NCBI GenBank assembly: GCA_903861235.1
Contig: CAIOTP010000355.1
Coordinates: forward strand, 1-15,936
Length of the DNA: 15,936 nucleotides
From: an uncultured bacterium
GTDB taxonomy: Bacteria > Planctomycetota > Phycisphaerae > Phycisphaerales > SM1A02
Direction of reading: 5' to 3'
This document shows positions 7,130 through 14,611 of the stretch, in pieces. Both the position numbers and the translations under genes were made by a program. The notes under the pieces are model-generated. The model had not been told where the DNA came from and ran no database searches. It saw only the letters and a program-made list of their open reading frames with translations. Within the stretch, counting starts at the first letter, position 1, and every line of letters begins with the position of its first letter.

Positions 7130-7662
7130 ACGAAGGTTGCCAGGGCTGCGGTTGCGGAGGTGGCGCGGGCGGCGGCGAGAGCCGTCGGAGCGTCATGTTC
7201 AAGCTGGGCGCGGGGCTCATGGCCGTGGGCGGGGCCGTGGCCAGCGTGCCCATCTTCGGCGCGCTGGTGGCGCCGGGCTTCCGTCGCTACGGCAACACCT
7301 GGCTCGACATCGGCGCCGTGGGCGACTACCCGGCGGGCGAGACGCGGCTGGCCAAGTTCGCCATTCCCGGTGCCAGCCCCAACGACGGCGAGACCGCCAC
7401 CGCGGCCGCATGGGTGCGAGGCATGGAGGGCGATAAGTTCCAGGTGTTCGCGGTGAACTGCGCCCACCTGGGCTGCCCGGTGAAGTGGTTCCAGCAGAGC
7501 CGGCTGTTCATGTGCCCGTGCCATGGCGGCGTGTACTACGAGGACGGCAGCCGGGCCAGCGGACCGCCGCCGCGCGGGCTGTTCGAATACGAGTGGAAGG
7601 TGGAGAACGGCCGACTGCTCATCGACGCCGGGCTGCTCCCTGGCCTGCAGGAGACCGCCTGA
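7126..7662 (+). CDS. Rieske iron-sulfur protein of the cytochrome bc complex
   Basis: This 178-residue protein carries the high-potential [2Fe-2S] cluster that takes the first electron from quinol. Box 1 is C112-A-H114-L-G-C117 and box 2 is C130-P-C132-H133-G-G. Cys112, His114, Cys130 and His133 bind the cluster, and Cys117/Cys132 form the usual disulfide. SRRSVMFK at about 19-26 resembles a twin-arginine (Tat) signal, which Rieske proteins use, followed by one anchor helix at about 27-50. The first ten residues are odd: MNEGCQGCGC with three cysteines in C-x2-C-x-C spacing, then a Gly run, on what should be the cytoplasmic side. AAGGAG (7114-7119) lies 6 bases before the ATG, which overlaps the previous stop. 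Confidence 0.95.
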   Translation: MNEGCQGCGCGGGAGGGESRRSVMFKLGAGLMAVGGAVASVPIFGALVAPGFRRYGNTWLDIGAVGDYPAGETRLAKFAIPGASPNDGETATAAAWVRGMEGDKFQVFAVNCAHLGCPVKWFQQSRLFMCPCHGGVYYEDGSRASGPPPRGLFEYEWKVENGRLLIDAGLLPGLQETA

Positions 7663-9170
7663 TGCTGCGCGGGCTGCGGGCCATCCTGGGGTGGACCGAG
7701 GATCGCTCCGGTGCGATCGGGTTCGTGGCGCCCATCCTGACGCACCGCGTGCCGCGGAACGCCAAGTGGTGGTACGTGTTCGGCAGCGCCACGCTGATGT
7801 TCTTCAGCATCCAGCTGGTGAGCGGCGTGCTGCTGGCCACCTTGTACGCGCCCAGTGCGGCCGACGCCTACCAGAGCCTGGTCTACATCGACACGCAGGT
7901 GCCCATGGGCTGGATGCTCCGGGCGATCCACGGATGGAGCAGCAACGCCATGGTGATCATGGTGGTGGTGCACATGCTGCAGGTGTTCCTGCACGGCGCC
8001 TTCAAGTTCCCCCGCGAACTGACCTGGATGGTGGGCGTGCTGCTGCTCTTCTGCACGCTGGCGCTGGCCTTCACCGGCCAGATCATGCGATGGGATCAGG
8101 ATGCGTACTGGGGCCTGGGCATCGGCGCCAGCATCGTGGACCGCGTGCCCGTGATCGGGAACCAGCTCCGCAACATCATGCTGGGAGGTCCCTACATCGG
8201 CGGGGCCACGCTGAGCCGGTTCTTTGCGCTGCACGTGTTCGTGCTGCCCGGGCTCACGATCGCGCTGGTGGGCCTGCACATCGCCCTGATCCTGAAGAAC
8301 GGCGTCAGCGAGATGCCCAAGCCGGGCGAGGTGGTGGATCCCGCCACCTACCGCAGGGACTACGAGTCCCGCACGCATCGGACGGGCGTGCCGTTCTGGC
8401 CCGACGCCGCCCAGCGTGACATGATCTTCTGCGGCCTGGCCTTGATCATGGTGGTCGGACTGGCCGCCTTCTACGGCCCGTTCGGACCCAACGGCAATCC
8501 CGACCCCACGGTGATCGACGCCAACCCGCGGCCGGACAGTGCGTTCCTGTGGATCTTCGCGGCGCTGGCGCTGCTGCCGGCCCAGGTGGAGACCTTCCTG
8601 CTTCTGGCGGCACCCCCGGTGATCGTGCTGGGCCTGCTCGCGGTGCCGTTGATCAGCAACCGTGGCGAACGCGCGCCCACGCGGCGTCCGGTCTCGGTGC
8701 TGGTCATGCTGGTCATCTGCACCGCCTTGGCCGCCCTGACCTGGCTGGGCGTGACCAGCCCGTGGAGCCCGGTCATGGATGCGTGGACCTCGGTGCCCAC
8801 GCCGGTCCGGCTGGTGGAGCGGCTCACGCCCCTGCAGATGCAGGGAGCGTTGGTGATGCAGAACCAGCAGTGCCGCAACTGTCACGCGCTGGACGGCACG
8901 GGCGGCCAGCGGGGTCCGGACCTGGGTGACGTGGGAAGCCGTCTGAGCTGGGATCAGCTGGTGCGGCAGGTGCAGCAGGGCGGCGGCAACATGCCGGCCT
9001 ACGGCAAGACGCTCTCCGCGGCGGAGACGGTGGCCGTGGTGGCGTTCCTGCAGGCGTGCCGCACGGATGGCCAGCCGCCATCGTCCATTCCCGGAGCGCT
9101 GCAGCGGTCCGCCTCGCCGGATCTGCCGCCGGTGGCTTCCCCCGTGGCGGCTCCGGCCGCCGCGCCGTGA
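7662..9170 (+). CDS. Cytochrome b with fused C-terminal cytochrome c domain (bc complex)
   Basis: This 502-residue protein is the quinol-oxidising core. Heme b ligands are His90 and His104 in one helix pair and His191 and His206 in the other. The second pair is 15 apart, as in b6-type rather than mitochondrial-type cytochromes b. About seven to eight helices extend to residue 367, so both the b6-like and subunit IV-like halves are present. The loop NPDPTVIDANPRPD leads into P291-D-S-A-F-L-W where PEWY or PDWY would be expected at the quinol oxidation site. A cytochrome c domain follows with C404-R-N-C407-H408 and axial Met444 in NMPAY, and the protein ends in a Pro/Ala-rich tail of about 30 residues. 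ATG overlaps the Rieske stop (TGATG). Fused b-c subunits are known from several phyla including Firmicutes. Confidence 0.93.
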   Translation: MLRGLRAILGWTEDRSGAIGFVAPILTHRVPRNAKWWYVFGSATLMFFSIQLVSGVLLATLYAPSAADAYQSLVYIDTQVPMGWMLRAIHGWSSNAMVIMVVVHMLQVFLHGAFKFPRELTWMVGVLLLFCTLALAFTGQIMRWDQDAYWGLGIGASIVDRVPVIGNQLRNIMLGGPYIGGATLSRFFALHVFVLPGLTIALVGLHIALILKNGVSEMPKPGEVVDPATYRRDYESRTHRTGVPFWPDAAQRDMIFCGLALIMVVGLAAFYGPFGPNGNPDPTVIDANPRPDSAFLWIFAALALLPAQVETFLLLAAPPVIVLGLLAVPLISNRGERAPTRRPVSVLVMLVICTALAALTWLGVTSPWSPVMDAWTSVPTPVRLVERLTPLQMQGALVMQNQQCRNCHALDGTGGQRGPDLGDVGSRLSWDQLVRQVQQGGGNMPAYGKTLSAAETVAVVAFLQACRTDGQPPSSIPGALQRSASPDLPPVASPVAAPAAAP

Positions 9171-9172
9171 GC

Positions 9173-11374
9173 ATGTCGCTGGCGGGGGCCTGGGTTCCTG
9201 GCGTTTCGGCGGTGCCGATCACGCTGCTGATGGTGGTCTATGTGACCGGCTGGGCAAGGCTGCATCGGCGCGATCCGGCACGGTGGAGCTGGTGGCGATT
9301 GAGCTGCTTCGGCGGCGGCGTGGCGGCCATCGCGGTCGCGCTCTGGTCGCCGTTGGACCAGGGAGGGCAGTGGCTCCTCTCGTGGCACATGACCCAGCAC
9401 CTGCTGCTCTCCATGGTGGCACCGCCGTTGCTGCTTGCGGGCTGGCCCTTCATGCCGCTCATGCAGGGCTTGCCCCGCTGGATCGGTGTCGGACTGCTCG
9501 GCCCGGTGCTGGCATGGCCGGCGCTTCGCGGCGTGCTGGCCAGGCTGGTGCATCCCACGGTGGCATGGCCGCTGTCCGTGGCGGTCACCTGGGCCTGGCA
9601 TCTGCCCCCGGCCTACGAGTGGGCGCTCACGGGATCCGTGCCCCACGCCCTGGAGCACGCCTGCTTCCTGTGGAGTGGGATCCTCTTCTGGTGGCCGGTG
9701 GTGGCGCCATGGCCATGGCAGGGTGCGTGGCCGCGGTGGAGCATGGCCTTCTATCTGCTCCTGGCGGACGTGGCGAACACGGTGGTGGCGGCCGTGCTGG
9801 CCTTTGCGCCAGGCGTGGTGTACGGCACCTATGCGCTCACCGCTCCGGCGCTGGGCGTGGATCCGCTGGAGGATCAGCGCCGTGCCGCCGCCATCATGTG
9901 GTTGCCCGGACAGCTGCTCTTCCTGGTGCCCGCGGTCGTCATCCTGGCCCGCGCGGGTCGAAGACGGCGGCCGGCACGAAGCGTGGCGTTGCCCGTGCTC
10001 CGTCCGCGCAGGCCCGCTCGCTTCGACCTGCTGGCCGTTCCCATGGTCGGGGCGGTGCTGCGGCACCCGAACGGCCGGCTGTCGCTCCGCATGGGCGTGA
10101 TGGTGCTGGCCGTGCTGGTGGTCCTGGACGGTTGGCTGGGACCGGCCTCGGCCGCGACCAACGTGGCCGGCACCTGGCCGTGGACGCATGGGCGGGGACT
10201 GGCGGTGGTGGCGGCGGTGGCGGTGGGCAACCTGGCCTGCATGGGATGCCCGTTGATCGCGCCCCGGACGCTGCTGCGGCGCTGGATCCGTCCCAGGCGA
10301 AGATGGCCTTCGGGCCTGCGTGTGAAGTGGATCGCCGCCGGCCTGGTGGTGGCCTGGCTCGTGGCCTACGAGGCGCTGGGCTGGTGGGACAGTCCGTGGC
10401 TCACGGCGTGGCTGGTGGTCGGACTGGTGCTGGCGGCGACGGTGACCGACCTGCTGTTCGAGGGTGCCGCGTTCTGCCAGTGGGTCTGCCCCGTGGGGCA
10501 GTGGAACATGGCCATGGCGGTCGCGGCGCCGCTTCAGGTGAAGGCGAGGGATCTTCAGGTGTGCGAGCGATGCGCCACGCAGGACTGCCTCCGCGGTGGT
10601 GAGCGTGGTCCGGGATGCGGAACAGGTCTCTTCGTTCCTCGGAAGACCGGTTCACTCGAGTGCACCTGGTGCCTGGACTGCGTCACGGCATGCCCGCACG
10701 ACAACGTGGCCCTGGCCGCCGTGGTGCCGCTGCAGGAGTCGCTGCTGGAGGGCACGCGGTCCGCCATCGGTCGGTGGCGCGATCGCACCGACTTCGCCAC
10801 GCTGCTGCTGGTGCTGGGCGCGGGTGGTCTGGCGAACGCGCTGCTGATGACGGAACCCGTGGTCGGCTGGGTGGAGGGCGTGGGCTGGGCCGGATCCGGC
10901 GCGCTGCGAGCGGGGCTGATCACGCTGGCCAGCATCGCCGTGCTGCTGGCGTGGCCCGCGCTCGCCGCGTGCGTGGGTGGATCCTGGCGAGAACGCTGGG
11001 CAGGGCTCGCGCTGGATCTCTGGCCGGTGGGTGCGTCGGTGTGGCTGGTGCACTTCGGCTTCCACCTGGCCAGCGGTTGGGCCTCGGCGCTTCCGCCGCT
11101 CCAGCGGGCGGCCATGGACGCCGCCGGCCTCGATCTGGGTGAGCCACGCTGGTCCGCGCACTGCTGCGCCACGGCGCCCGCGTGGCTGGTGCCGGCCATG
11201 CTGGTGGCCCTGGCCTCGGGGCTGGTGGCCAGTCTCTGGTTGTGCTGGACCCGGGCCGTACGGCGGGGGCGGCCTGTCACGGCGGTTGCCGATGCGCTGG
11301 TGGCTCTGGGGTGGTGGATGGTGGCCGCATGGCTGGTGCTCCAGCCGATGCAGATGCGGGGACTGATCGCATGA
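9173..11374 (+). CDS. CtaG-type oxidase assembly factor fused to a NapH/CcoG-like 4Fe-4S membrane domain
   Basis: The protein has 733 residues in three parts. Residues 1 to about 265 match CtaG_caa3: WSPLDQ, then H72-M-T-Q-H76, WAWH143LPP, H158ALEH162 and a LADVANT helix; this family helps assemble the CuB site of caa3-type oxidases. Residues about 290-520 are NapH/polyferredoxin-like: membrane loops with C356-M-G-C359-P and C435-Q-W-V-C439-P-V-G, then C464-x2-C467-x4-C472-x9-C482, then a full ferredoxin motif C497-x2-C500-x2-C503-x3-C507-P. Residues about 540-733 add several helices with WLVHFGFHLASG and no named domain. The frame is open throughout, so this is a real fusion rather than two genes. 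ATG 9173 follows the previous stop by 2 bases; GTG 9167, overlapping that stop as GTGA, is an alternative. No clear ribosome site is visible. It could reduce and insert copper, but that is inference. Confidence 0.88.
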   Translation: MSLAGAWVPGVSAVPITLLMVVYVTGWARLHRRDPARWSWWRLSCFGGGVAAIAVALWSPLDQGGQWLLSWHMTQHLLLSMVAPPLLLAGWPFMPLMQGLPRWIGVGLLGPVLAWPALRGVLARLVHPTVAWPLSVAVTWAWHLPPAYEWALTGSVPHALEHACFLWSGILFWWPVVAPWPWQGAWPRWSMAFYLLLADVANTVVAAVLAFAPGVVYGTYALTAPALGVDPLEDQRRAAAIMWLPGQLLFLVPAVVILARAGRRRRPARSVALPVLRPRRPARFDLLAVPMVGAVLRHPNGRLSLRMGVMVLAVLVVLDGWLGPASAATNVAGTWPWTHGRGLAVVAAVAVGNLACMGCPLIAPRTLLRRWIRPRRRWPSGLRVKWIAAGLVVAWLVAYEALGWWDSPWLTAWLVVGLVLAATVTDLLFEGAAFCQWVCPVGQWNMAMAVAAPLQVKARDLQVCERCATQDCLRGGERGPGCGTGLFVPRKTGSLECTWCLDCVTACPHDNVALAAVVPLQESLLEGTRSAIGRWRDRTDFATLLLVLGAGGLANALLMTEPVVGWVEGVGWAGSGALRAGLITLASIAVLLAWPALAACVGGSWRERWAGLALDLWPVGASVWLVHFGFHLASGWASALPPLQRAAMDAAGLDLGEPRWSAHCCATAPAWLVPAMLVALASGLVASLWLCWTRAVRRGRPVTAVADALVALGWWMVAAWLVLQPMQMRGLIA

Positions 11375-11865
11375 GCCGCATGCTGCTGACGGCGCTCGCG
11401 GTGTTGAGCACACGGCTGGCATGCGCGGACGGTGGTGTCCCGATCGACTCGCGGATGGTGGGGACCGAGCGGGTCACCCTCCTGATGACGCCGGCCAGGC
11501 CGAGCGTGGGATCGGCAAGGTTCACGCTGCTTGGGCACGGCGGTGGCCCGGTCGAGATCCAGGTCAGGAACGGCGACCATCGGGAGCGGACCGCCTTGGA
11601 AGCGGAGCCAGGCCGGCCCGGGTTGCACGCCCAGCTGGATTTTGCGGTGGAGGGTCCGGCTCTCGTCACGGTGCACGCCGGTGCCGCGACCGAGCCGCTG
11701 CTGCAGTCCGAGGTGACCGTGGGTCCGCAGGCGACCGCGTGGATGGCTCGATGGCCCTGGATCCTGGCGTGGCTGCCCATGCTGGGCCTGGTCACGCTGC
11801 GCGAATGGCTCCTGGCTCGCCGCTTACACTCCACCCAGGAGCATGGCGCCTCAAAGATCCCATGA
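11371..11865 (+). CDS. Small exported, C-terminally membrane-anchored protein, possibly FixH/YtkA-like
   Basis: This 164-residue protein begins with a signal peptide (MSRMLLTALAVLSTRLACA). A region of about 100 residues follows that looks beta-rich: alternating hydrophobic residues with ERVTLLMTPARPSVGSARFTL and later VTVHAG. One C-terminal helix (WPWILAWLPMLGLVT, about residues 128-146) and a basic tail complete it. The P..P..G..RFT pattern recalls FixH/YtkA-like beta-sandwich domains, which accompany CcoG-type iron-sulfur proteins in other oxidase loci, but the match is too weak for a firm name. It overlaps the preceding gene by ATGA. GGGGA about 8 bases before the start could serve as ribosome site. 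Its 3' end overlaps the next gene by 23 bases. Confidence 0.8.
   Translation: MSRMLLTALAVLSTRLACADGGVPIDSRMVGTERVTLLMTPARPSVGSARFTLLGHGGGPVEIQVRNGDHRERTALEAEPGRPGLHAQLDFAVEGPALVTVHAGAATEPLLQSEVTVGPQATAWMARWPWILAWLPMLGLVTLREWLLARRLHSTQEHGASKIP
11824..11831 (+). promoter_or_regulatory. Possible internal -10 element (TTACACTC) before the sensor-like gene
   Basis: The octamer TTACACTC, identical to the one before coxB, lies inside the end of the small membrane protein gene, 11 bases before the ATG at 11843. A start near 11837 would give a leader of only a few bases, which fits the absence of a properly spaced ribosome site: AGGAG at 11837-11841 is one base from the ATG, too close to work normally. 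No -35 hexamer is evident. Confidence 0.3.
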
Positions 11866-14611
11866 GCGAGGAGACGCAGGGAGTGCCGCACCGGCGGTGC
11901 TCCTGCTGGATCCGGCGGCCCGAGTGGTGGCCGCCAGCTCCTCGGCGGCCCGCCTGGTGGATCGTTCCTCGGAGAGCCTGCGTGGCCTGGCGGTGTCCGA
12001 CATGTTCGGTGGGGACACGGAGGCGGTCCATGGCTGGCTCGAACGCCTGACGGAGCTCCGCGAGCCGCCGCCGCCGCTGGTGCTGGATCTGACCTTCGTC
12101 CGCAACGACGGAACTCGGCTCGCCTTCGACGGCGTGCTCTACGCCATCCGCACGGGTCCGGCGGAGCGCGGTGAAGTGGTCGCGGGCCTGAAGGTCCGGC
12201 CCAATTCCGGACTGGTGGTGAAGAGCGAGCTGCTGACCGCCCAGCGGCGTCTGATCGAGCGCGTGGCCGCGCGGGACGACCTGGTCGGTTCGCTCCGCGA
12301 TGTGGCCCTGTTCGCGGAACGGGTGCTGCCTGGCGAGAGCTTCTGCCTGATCACGCCCATCGACCGCAGCGGCGCTCTGGGCTGTGGCATCGGCCCGTCG
12401 CTGCCGGCGGACGTGCACCATCTTCAGGAAGGTGGTCGCATGGGCGAGGCCAGCTCGCCGGGCTGCGTGGCCGCCGGTGGCGGAGAGCGACTGATCGCCA
12501 CGGACTTCTCGGTGGAGCCCTCCTGGTCGCGTTATGCCGACGCCCTCCAGCGACACGGTCTGATCGCGGTGTGGAGCCAGCCGGTGCGCGGCGGCGCCGA
12601 CGGCGAGCTCCTCGCGGTGCTGGAGATCCTGCTGCCCGTGCGCCGTCCGCCCTCCCGGATGGAGCTGGGACTGCTGGACGAGATCGCGGGCATGGTTCGG
12701 ATGGCCATCGAGCTTCAGCGACTGGCCGGCGAGCTGGAGGCTCGCGGCGTGGCCAAGCAGCAGGCCGAGGCGATGGCGCAGGACCGGAGCCGACTGCTCG
12801 ACGCGGTGGTGAACACGGCGCTGGACGTGGTGATCAGCATCGATCGCCAGGGTCTGGTCACCCTCTGGAATCGGCAGGCCCAGGCGCTCTTTGGATGGAC
12901 TTCCGAGGAGACCCGCGGTCGGCCCTTGAGCGAGTTCATCATCCCGCCCGAGCTGGTCAAGGCGCACGAGGAGGGCATGGCTCGCTTCCGGGAGACCGGG
13001 TACGGACCGATCCTTGGGCGGCGAATCGAGATCGTGGCCAAGGATCGCTCCGGACGCCGGTTCCCGGTGGAGCTCTCGATCAACCCGATCCCGGGCACGG
13101 AGGGTGGATTCAGCGCCTTCCTGCGCGACATCAGCGAGCGGCGGCGCATCGAGGCTGCGGTCAAGACCAGCGAGGAGCGACTGAAGCTCGTGGTGGATGC
13201 GGCCAGCGACGGCTTCTGGGATCTTCGTCTGGACGGCGGCGCCAGCATGATCAGCGACCGGTGTGCGGAGATGCTGGGCCGCGAGCCGTCCCAGATGCCC
13301 TCGGCGCTGCCACCGGACCATCCCTGGGTGCATCCGGACGATCGCGCCTCGGTCCGCGAGGCGTGGAACGCGCACCTGCAGGGGCGCACGGCCCGCTACG
13401 AGAGCGAGCATCGCCGCATGCACGTGGACGGTTCATGGCGATGGATCCGCGAGTGGGGCAAGGTGGTCGAGCGGGGCCCTGTCGGAGAGCCCCACCGCGT
13501 GGTGGGCACCCAGACCGACGTCACCGAGCGTCGTTCGCTCGAGGCGACCCTGGGCAACGCCGAGCGGCTCGAGAGCCTGGGCCTGCTGGCCGGTGGTTTC
13601 GCCCAGGAACTGGACACGGTGCTCTCGGTGATCCGGGCCAATGTCTCGCTGGCCAGCGTGGTGTCGGACCTTCCGCCGCGGGTGGCCGAGAGTCTGGAGG
13701 TGGTGCAGCTGTCGGTGGCCAAGGCCAAGGCCATGGCCCGCAGCCTGCTGGACCTGAGTCCGGGCGAGGGTTCGGGTCGTCGAGAGACGGTGCGTGTCTC
13801 GGAGATCGTCCGGGAGACGCTGCAGCTGATGCGCCCCACGCTCCCGCGGACGGTGCAGGTGGTCGTGGAGGACCGTGCTGCGGGAGGCGACTGGGTCCGG
13901 GTCGACTCCGGTCGGCTCCAGCACGCCCTGATCAACCTCATGCTCCACGCCTGCGAGAGCACCGCCAACGCCGGCCGGATGGTGCTTCGCACCGAGGCTC
14001 CGGATTCGCACCGGGTCGTGGTGGCGTGCATCGACAGCGGGACCTCCTGGAGCCGCGAGGCCCTGACCCGTGTCTTCGAGGCGCTCGGCCCGGATGGCGC
14101 GCTGGTGGATCGTGCCTCGTTGGGCATGGCCTCGTTGCGTCGCTTCGCGGAGTCCATGCAGGGGCGGGTGGCCGCGAGCGTGACCAGCGAGGGGAACCGA
14201 ATCGAGATCGAGCTGCCTGCCGCCGCGGATCCCTCCTCGGCCGCTGGACTGACCGTGATCCTTCACGAGCACCATCCGCTGCTTCGTCCCATGCTGCTGG
14301 AGGCGATCGCTGGCGCCGGACACCGCGTGGTGCCCGTGGAGGAACCGGGCATGGTCGAGAGCGCGGTCCGCACCCACTCCGGGGCTCTGCTCCTGATCGA
14401 CGACATGGCGTGGGACGCGATCGCCGACGAGGTCTGGTCACGGATGGTCGGCGAGGGTCCGGAGCCCATGCTCGTGGTCATGTCGGATCGCATGCGACTG
14501 GCGAAACTTCCGGCGGCCGCCGTGCTGCTCCGTCGGCCATTCCGGTGGGAGGAGCTCTCCGAGCTGGTGCGTCGCTTCGCCGAGTCGCGGAAGTCGGGAG
14601 CCTCGGCGTGA
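11843..14611 (+). CDS. Multi-PAS/GAF hybrid histidine kinase-like protein with degenerate catalytic sites
   Basis: This 922-residue soluble protein has no membrane helix. Order: PAS at about 17-115, GAF at about 130-290, short coiled segment, PAS at about 313-432 (ending FLRDISERRR), PAS_3-type at about 443-570 (GFWDLR, HPWVHPDDR, ending QTDVTERR), a DHp-like helix pair at 574-650, an ATPase-like domain at about 665-795, and a receiver-like domain at 803-915. The DHp helix reads LESLGLLAGGFAQELD where relatives have GIAHDFNN, so Gln588 replaces the phospho-acceptor His. In the ATPase domain the N box is N698-LML-H702 (His for Asn), the G1 box is D731-SGTS, and the G2 region is SLGMAS. The receiver keeps Asp853 but has HEHHP (808-812) at the acidic pocket and Arg898 for the conserved Lys. 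It is probably a pseudokinase signalling by binding. The gene overlaps the previous one by 23 bases and the next by GTGA. Confidence 0.88.
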   Translation: MAPQRSHERGDAGSAAPAVLLLDPAARVVAASSSAARLVDRSSESLRGLAVSDMFGGDTEAVHGWLERLTELREPPPPLVLDLTFVRNDGTRLAFDGVLYAIRTGPAERGEVVAGLKVRPNSGLVVKSELLTAQRRLIERVAARDDLVGSLRDVALFAERVLPGESFCLITPIDRSGALGCGIGPSLPADVHHLQEGGRMGEASSPGCVAAGGGERLIATDFSVEPSWSRYADALQRHGLIAVWSQPVRGGADGELLAVLEILLPVRRPPSRMELGLLDEIAGMVRMAIELQRLAGELEARGVAKQQAEAMAQDRSRLLDAVVNTALDVVISIDRQGLVTLWNRQAQALFGWTSEETRGRPLSEFIIPPELVKAHEEGMARFRETGYGPILGRRIEIVAKDRSGRRFPVELSINPIPGTEGGFSAFLRDISERRRIEAAVKTSEERLKLVVDAASDGFWDLRLDGGASMISDRCAEMLGREPSQMPSALPPDHPWVHPDDRASVREAWNAHLQGRTARYESEHRRMHVDGSWRWIREWGKVVERGPVGEPHRVVGTQTDVTERRSLEATLGNAERLESLGLLAGGFAQELDTVLSVIRANVSLASVVSDLPPRVAESLEVVQLSVAKAKAMARSLLDLSPGEGSGRRETVRVSEIVRETLQLMRPTLPRTVQVVVEDRAAGGDWVRVDSGRLQHALINLMLHACESTANAGRMVLRTEAPDSHRVVVACIDSGTSWSREALTRVFEALGPDGALVDRASLGMASLRRFAESMQGRVAASVTSEGNRIEIELPAAADPSSAAGLTVILHEHHPLLRPMLLEAIAGAGHRVVPVEEPGMVESAVRTHSGALLLIDDMAWDAIADEVWSRMVGEGPEPMLVVMSDRMRLAKLPAAAVLLRRPFRWEELSELVRRFAESRKSGASA
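14596..14600 (+). promoter_or_regulatory. Ribosome binding site supporting the GTG start of the FMN enzyme
   Basis: GGGAG lies 7 bases before the GTG at 14608, inside the last codons of the preceding gene. It supports the overlapping GTGA start over later in-frame candidates. Confidence 0.55.

Noticed and set aside
12571..14607. Long N-terminal extension of the FMN enzyme frame
   Set aside because: The frame is open by chance inside the sensor-like gene; the translated part is Gly/Arg/Ala-rich with no domain, and the enzyme's own conserved N-terminus begins just after GTG 14608.
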